The translations under genes and the position numbers were made by a program. DNA of 64,000 nt. It comes from Fibrobacteria bacterium AD312 (lineage in GTDB: Bacteria; Fibrobacterota; Fibrobacteria; Fibrobacterales; Fibrobacteraceae). Under the pieces are notes generated by a model. The model saw nothing but the letters and a program-made list of their open reading frames with translations, made no database searches and was not told where the DNA came from. Positions 62,280-64,000 of the stretch are shown in pieces; the stretch's first letter is position 1, and each line of letters opens with the position of its first letter. The DNA lies in NCBI GenBank assembly GCA_001462345.1, contig LIUM01000050.1:1-64000 (forward strand), written 5' to 3'.

Positions 62280-62436
62280 TCCTTTTCTATAAACCAAAAA
62301 GCAATCAAAGTGTCTTTGAAACAGTGTTTCTGTTGGGCTATAGTGATGTCCGAATATCCAATGCACGTGCAAAAAATTTAACCCTATTCATTTAAGTTTT
62401 TTTAAAACACATCTTGTTAAATGGCTTAAGCGTTAA

Positions 62437-62463
62437 ACGGATACCTGAAAAAGGTATCCTTTC
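62437..62463 (+). terminator. hairpin/T-tract after the exonuclease gene
   Basis: GGATACC (62439-62445) and GGTATCC (62453-62459) form a seven-base stem followed by TTTC. A third GGATACC occurs at 62480. It may terminate the DUF374-exonuclease transcript although 160 bases separate it from the stop codon; those 160 bases show no gene. Confidence 0.55.
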
Positions 62464-62509
62464 TCATTAAGAGTCATTTGGATACCCAAAATGAGCTGCA
62501 GCCCTTTAT

Positions 62510-62893
62510 TTATGAGGGTTGTGGCTCGAAAAATATTCCAAAAATTAGAGATTTTCAATGCTCTATGGAAAATCCTTTATGTCGTCTAAGTAGAGACATT
62601 AAATCACCGAAGGCAGCTTCTATTCCATTGTTTGTATTTGGGATGTCCAAGGCCCCAGTAATCTTCGAAATAGCGTATGTTCCTCTTAAGACTGTGATAG
62701 GTGCTTCTCAAATTTTTATGAACGTAGTGAGACTTGCATCGGCGCCAACACTTCGCTCTCTTAAAAAAGAGGCTCACTTGGCCTTCCACTCATTAAATAG
62801 TCCAACGAAAGAAGCTTTATCCGTCTTGTGCATAAAATACGCTAAATTCAATGTATTAACGTTCATTTTGGAGAACAAATAATCGTTTTGCTC
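62510..62893 (-). pseudogene. transposase C-terminal fossil
   Basis: Minus-strand reading gives, in one frame, TDKASFVGLFNEWKAK-stop-ASFLRERSV and later LDIPNTNNGIEAAFGDLMSL then LRRHKGFSIEH-stop-KSLIFG. In a second frame it gives LRSTYHSLKRNIRYFEDYW. Together these match the end of DDE transposases (pattern RLRSAYRSLK...IPNTTNxLEGxFxxLKxKLRxHxGL). At least three stops or frameshifts make it dead. The exact IS family cannot be fixed from this piece. The plus-strand ORF 62478-62882 is merely its antisense. Confidence 0.7.
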
Positions 62894-62901
62894 ATATTTA
62901 A

Positions 62902-62928
62902 AACAAAAAAACTCCGATTAAGGAGTTT
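62902..62928 (-). terminator. second terminator downstream of rpmB
   Basis: Plus-strand AAACTCC (62909-62915) and GGAGTTT (62922-62928); read on the minus strand the stem is followed by a T-rich run. Confidence 0.65.
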
Positions 62929-62936
62929 CTTTATAA

Positions 62937-62974
62937 GAAAAAACAATAGATTCTCATCATTGAAAATCTATTGT
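62937..62974 (-). terminator. terminator of rpmB
   Basis: Minus-strand stem ACAATAGATT/AATCTATTGT (62965-62974/62943-62952 in plus coordinates) with a 12-base loop followed by TTTTTTC. It lies about 25 bases after the rpmB stop. Confidence 0.8.
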
Positions 62975-62997
62975 ATAAATGCTATCGCTTGGAAGAA

Positions 62998-63219
62998 TTA
63001 GATTCCGAGTTCGCGAGCAACTGCTTGAATTCCGCGCTTGCTGATAGTGCGGAGACCTGCGTTGCTAACACGAATGGTAACCCAACGATCTTCTTCAGGG
63101 ATATAAAAACGCTTCTTTTGTAGATTAGGAAGCTGTTTCATTAACTTTTTACGATTAGAGTGAGAAACCATGTTTCCCACAAGGCCGGCTTTTCCGGTAA
63201 CTTCACAAATGCGGCTCAT
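62998..63219 (-). CDS. rpmB: 50S ribosomal protein L28
   Basis: A 73-residue L28: MSRICEVTGKAGLVGNMVSH, NRKKLMKQLPNLQKKRFYIP and WVTIRVSNAGLRTISKRGIQ match the family. The zinc-binding Cys ribbon of some L28 proteins is not present. The frame opens 4 codons earlier, but TGGAG is spaced correctly for the ATG at 63219. Followed by two terminators. Confidence 0.95.
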   Translation of the reverse strand: MSRICEVTGKAGLVGNMVSHSNRKKLMKQLPNLQKKRFYIPEEDRWVTIRVSNAGLRTISKRGIQAVARELGI

Positions 63220-63272
63220 AAAAGACTCCATTTTTTAGACGGGCTCAATTGTAGTTATTTTTTTTGATTTCG

Positions 63273-64000
63273 TCAATCTTGAAGTTCTTTAGGTAAGTTA
63301 AATTTAGTGTTTTCTACCAAAGTTACTCGATTTTCTAGCTCAATATCCTTAAAATGATCTTTTATCCAATGGATTACCTCTTGAACTAACACTTCTGGAG
63401 CACTAGCTCCGCTAGAAACACCTACAGTTTCAATTCCTTTAAACCACTCTTGTTTAATATCGTTTACAGAGTCTATAAGATGGCTAGGAATCCCTTTTTC
63501 AAGGCCTAATTCACATAATCTGCTTGAATTGGATGAATTTTTGGAGCCAACGACTAATAATAAATCGACTTCAGAGGATAGCTCAGAAACTGCTTTTTGT
63601 CTGTTTCCTGTAGCATAACAGAGGTCACCTGCATCTGGCCCAATGATATCTGGAAATTTTGTTTTTAGAGCTTGAATAATGTCTTTTGTTTCTGCAACGG
63701 AAAGAGTGGTTTGTGTAATATAGGCAAGGGAAATATCTTTTGAAAAAGAGAGATTTTCAATGTCGTCTTTATTTCGAACAACAGAAATAGCCCCTTTGGG
63801 TAATTGGCCAAGAGTTCCTTCCACTTCGGCGTGCCCAAAGTGACCAATTAAAATCACATGGTGTCCTGCATCAAAGTGGCGTTTAGCGCTGGAATGGACT
63901 TTTTTTACTAGTGGGCAAGTGGCATCGAGAATTTTTAGATTGCGACGAATTGCATCTTGATAAACACTTTCAGCAACACCATGAGCAGAAAAAATAACGG
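63273..64000 (-). CDS. ispH: 4-hydroxy-3-methylbut-2-enyl diphosphate reductase, 5' end beyond window
   Basis: The last 242 codons of IspH (LytB), final enzyme of the MEP isoprenoid pathway. The frame is open through the window edge. Seen: IFSAHGVAESV, LDATCPLVKKVH (second cluster Cys), HHVILIGHFGHAEVEGTLGQ, DLCYATGNRQKAV (third cluster Cys) and VGSKNSSNSSRLCE with the substrate-binding SxN pair. The first cluster Cys lies outside the window. Cytoplasmic 4Fe-4S enzyme; 53 bases upstream of rpmB on the same strand. Confidence 0.93.
   Translation of the reverse strand, partial: VIFSAHGVAESVYQDAIRRNLKILDATCPLVKKVHSSAKRHFDAGHHVILIGHFGHAEVEGTLGQLPKGAISVVRNKDDIENLSFSKDISLAYITQTTLSVAETKDIIQALKTKFPDIIGPDAGDLCYATGNRQKAVSELSSEVDLLLVVGSKNSSNSSRLCELGLEKGIPSHLIDSVNDIKQEWFKGIETVGVSSGASAPEVLVQEVIHWIKDHFKDIELENRVTLVENTKFNLPKELQD

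Noticed and set aside
62478-62882. 134-codon plus-strand ORF as a hypothetical gene
   Set aside because: It is antisense to a recognisable transposase remnant, its N-terminus reads through a terminator-like dyad region, and its product resembles nothing.

Overview
The window looks like chromosome from a low-GC member of the Fibrobacterota (Fibrobacter-like). This is inferred from content: a GH5 cellulase lipoprotein with a CBM-like module and poly-Ser linkers, CotH/lamin-tail and InlB-repeat surface proteins, a secreted metalloprotease-like protein with a C-terminal sorting-type domain, Lpt genes of a diderm envelope, PEGA and LpoB-type proteins, and an HPr/HprK system in a Gram-negative setting. 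By eye most of the window is roughly 35-40% GC. The exception is 16.67-19.12 kb, which is clearly richer in GC.

Layout. 0-0.4 kb: intergenic DNA with degenerate repeats and a switch-like folded leader. 0.4-4.2 kb: aldose epimerase and a CotH surface lipoprotein. 4.2-14.8 kb (minus): a tight nine-gene cluster, M16 peptidase pair > secreted unknown > TrmH > MCE > HPr > EI > Slt-type transglycosylase > EamA transporter. 15.1-16.3 kb: orphan MacA-type adaptor. 16.7-19.1 kb: GC-rich redox/arsenite island (small thioredoxin-fold protein, Trx, CcdA, then convergent Acr3). 19.4-23.1 kb: acyltransferase, DUF3392, PrmA and an AlgX/J-like protein. 23.2-29.2 kb: glucokinase, IorAB and a large secreted HExxH protein. 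29.4-36.9 kb (plus): lptC-lptA-lptB-rpoN-hpf-hprK-mce then dksA, the counterpart of the enterobacterial lpt-rpoN-hpf-ptsN cluster but with hprK where ptsN would be. 36.9-44.5 kb: serine hydrolase, NUDIX, LpoB/COG3014 lipoproteins, COG3044 ATPase, a PEGA protein behind a good sigma-54 promoter, and a YhhN-like protein.

44.7-58.1 kb is the accessory core. A type I restriction-modification locus (hsdM, hsdS ... hsdR) is split by about 6.3 kb of cargo. The cargo holds a GHKL-ATPase/PD-(D/E)xK nuclease fusion, RhuM, a broken second RhuM, a HigA remnant, a zinc-ribbon CoiA-like nuclease, and a complete toxin-antitoxin-chaperone module (HigB-like toxin, HTH antitoxin with a C-terminal extension, SecB-like chaperone). 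The module sits behind a palindromic promoter that predicts a leaderless toxin mRNA. This is the most interesting part of the window.

58.2-64 kb: PsbP/DcrB-like protein, GH5 cellulase, tRNA-Cys, DUF374 acyltransferase, DEDDh exonuclease, a transposase fossil, rpmB and the 3' part of ispH.

How the parts connect: HPr with His15 and Ser46, EI and HprK form a complete phospho-signalling set lacking a sugar permease in this window, and both gene groups sit beside an mce paralogue. RpoN is encoded in the lpt operon, and at least one strong sigma-54 promoter (before the PEGA gene) lies nearby. All functions are assigned by reading motifs without database searches.
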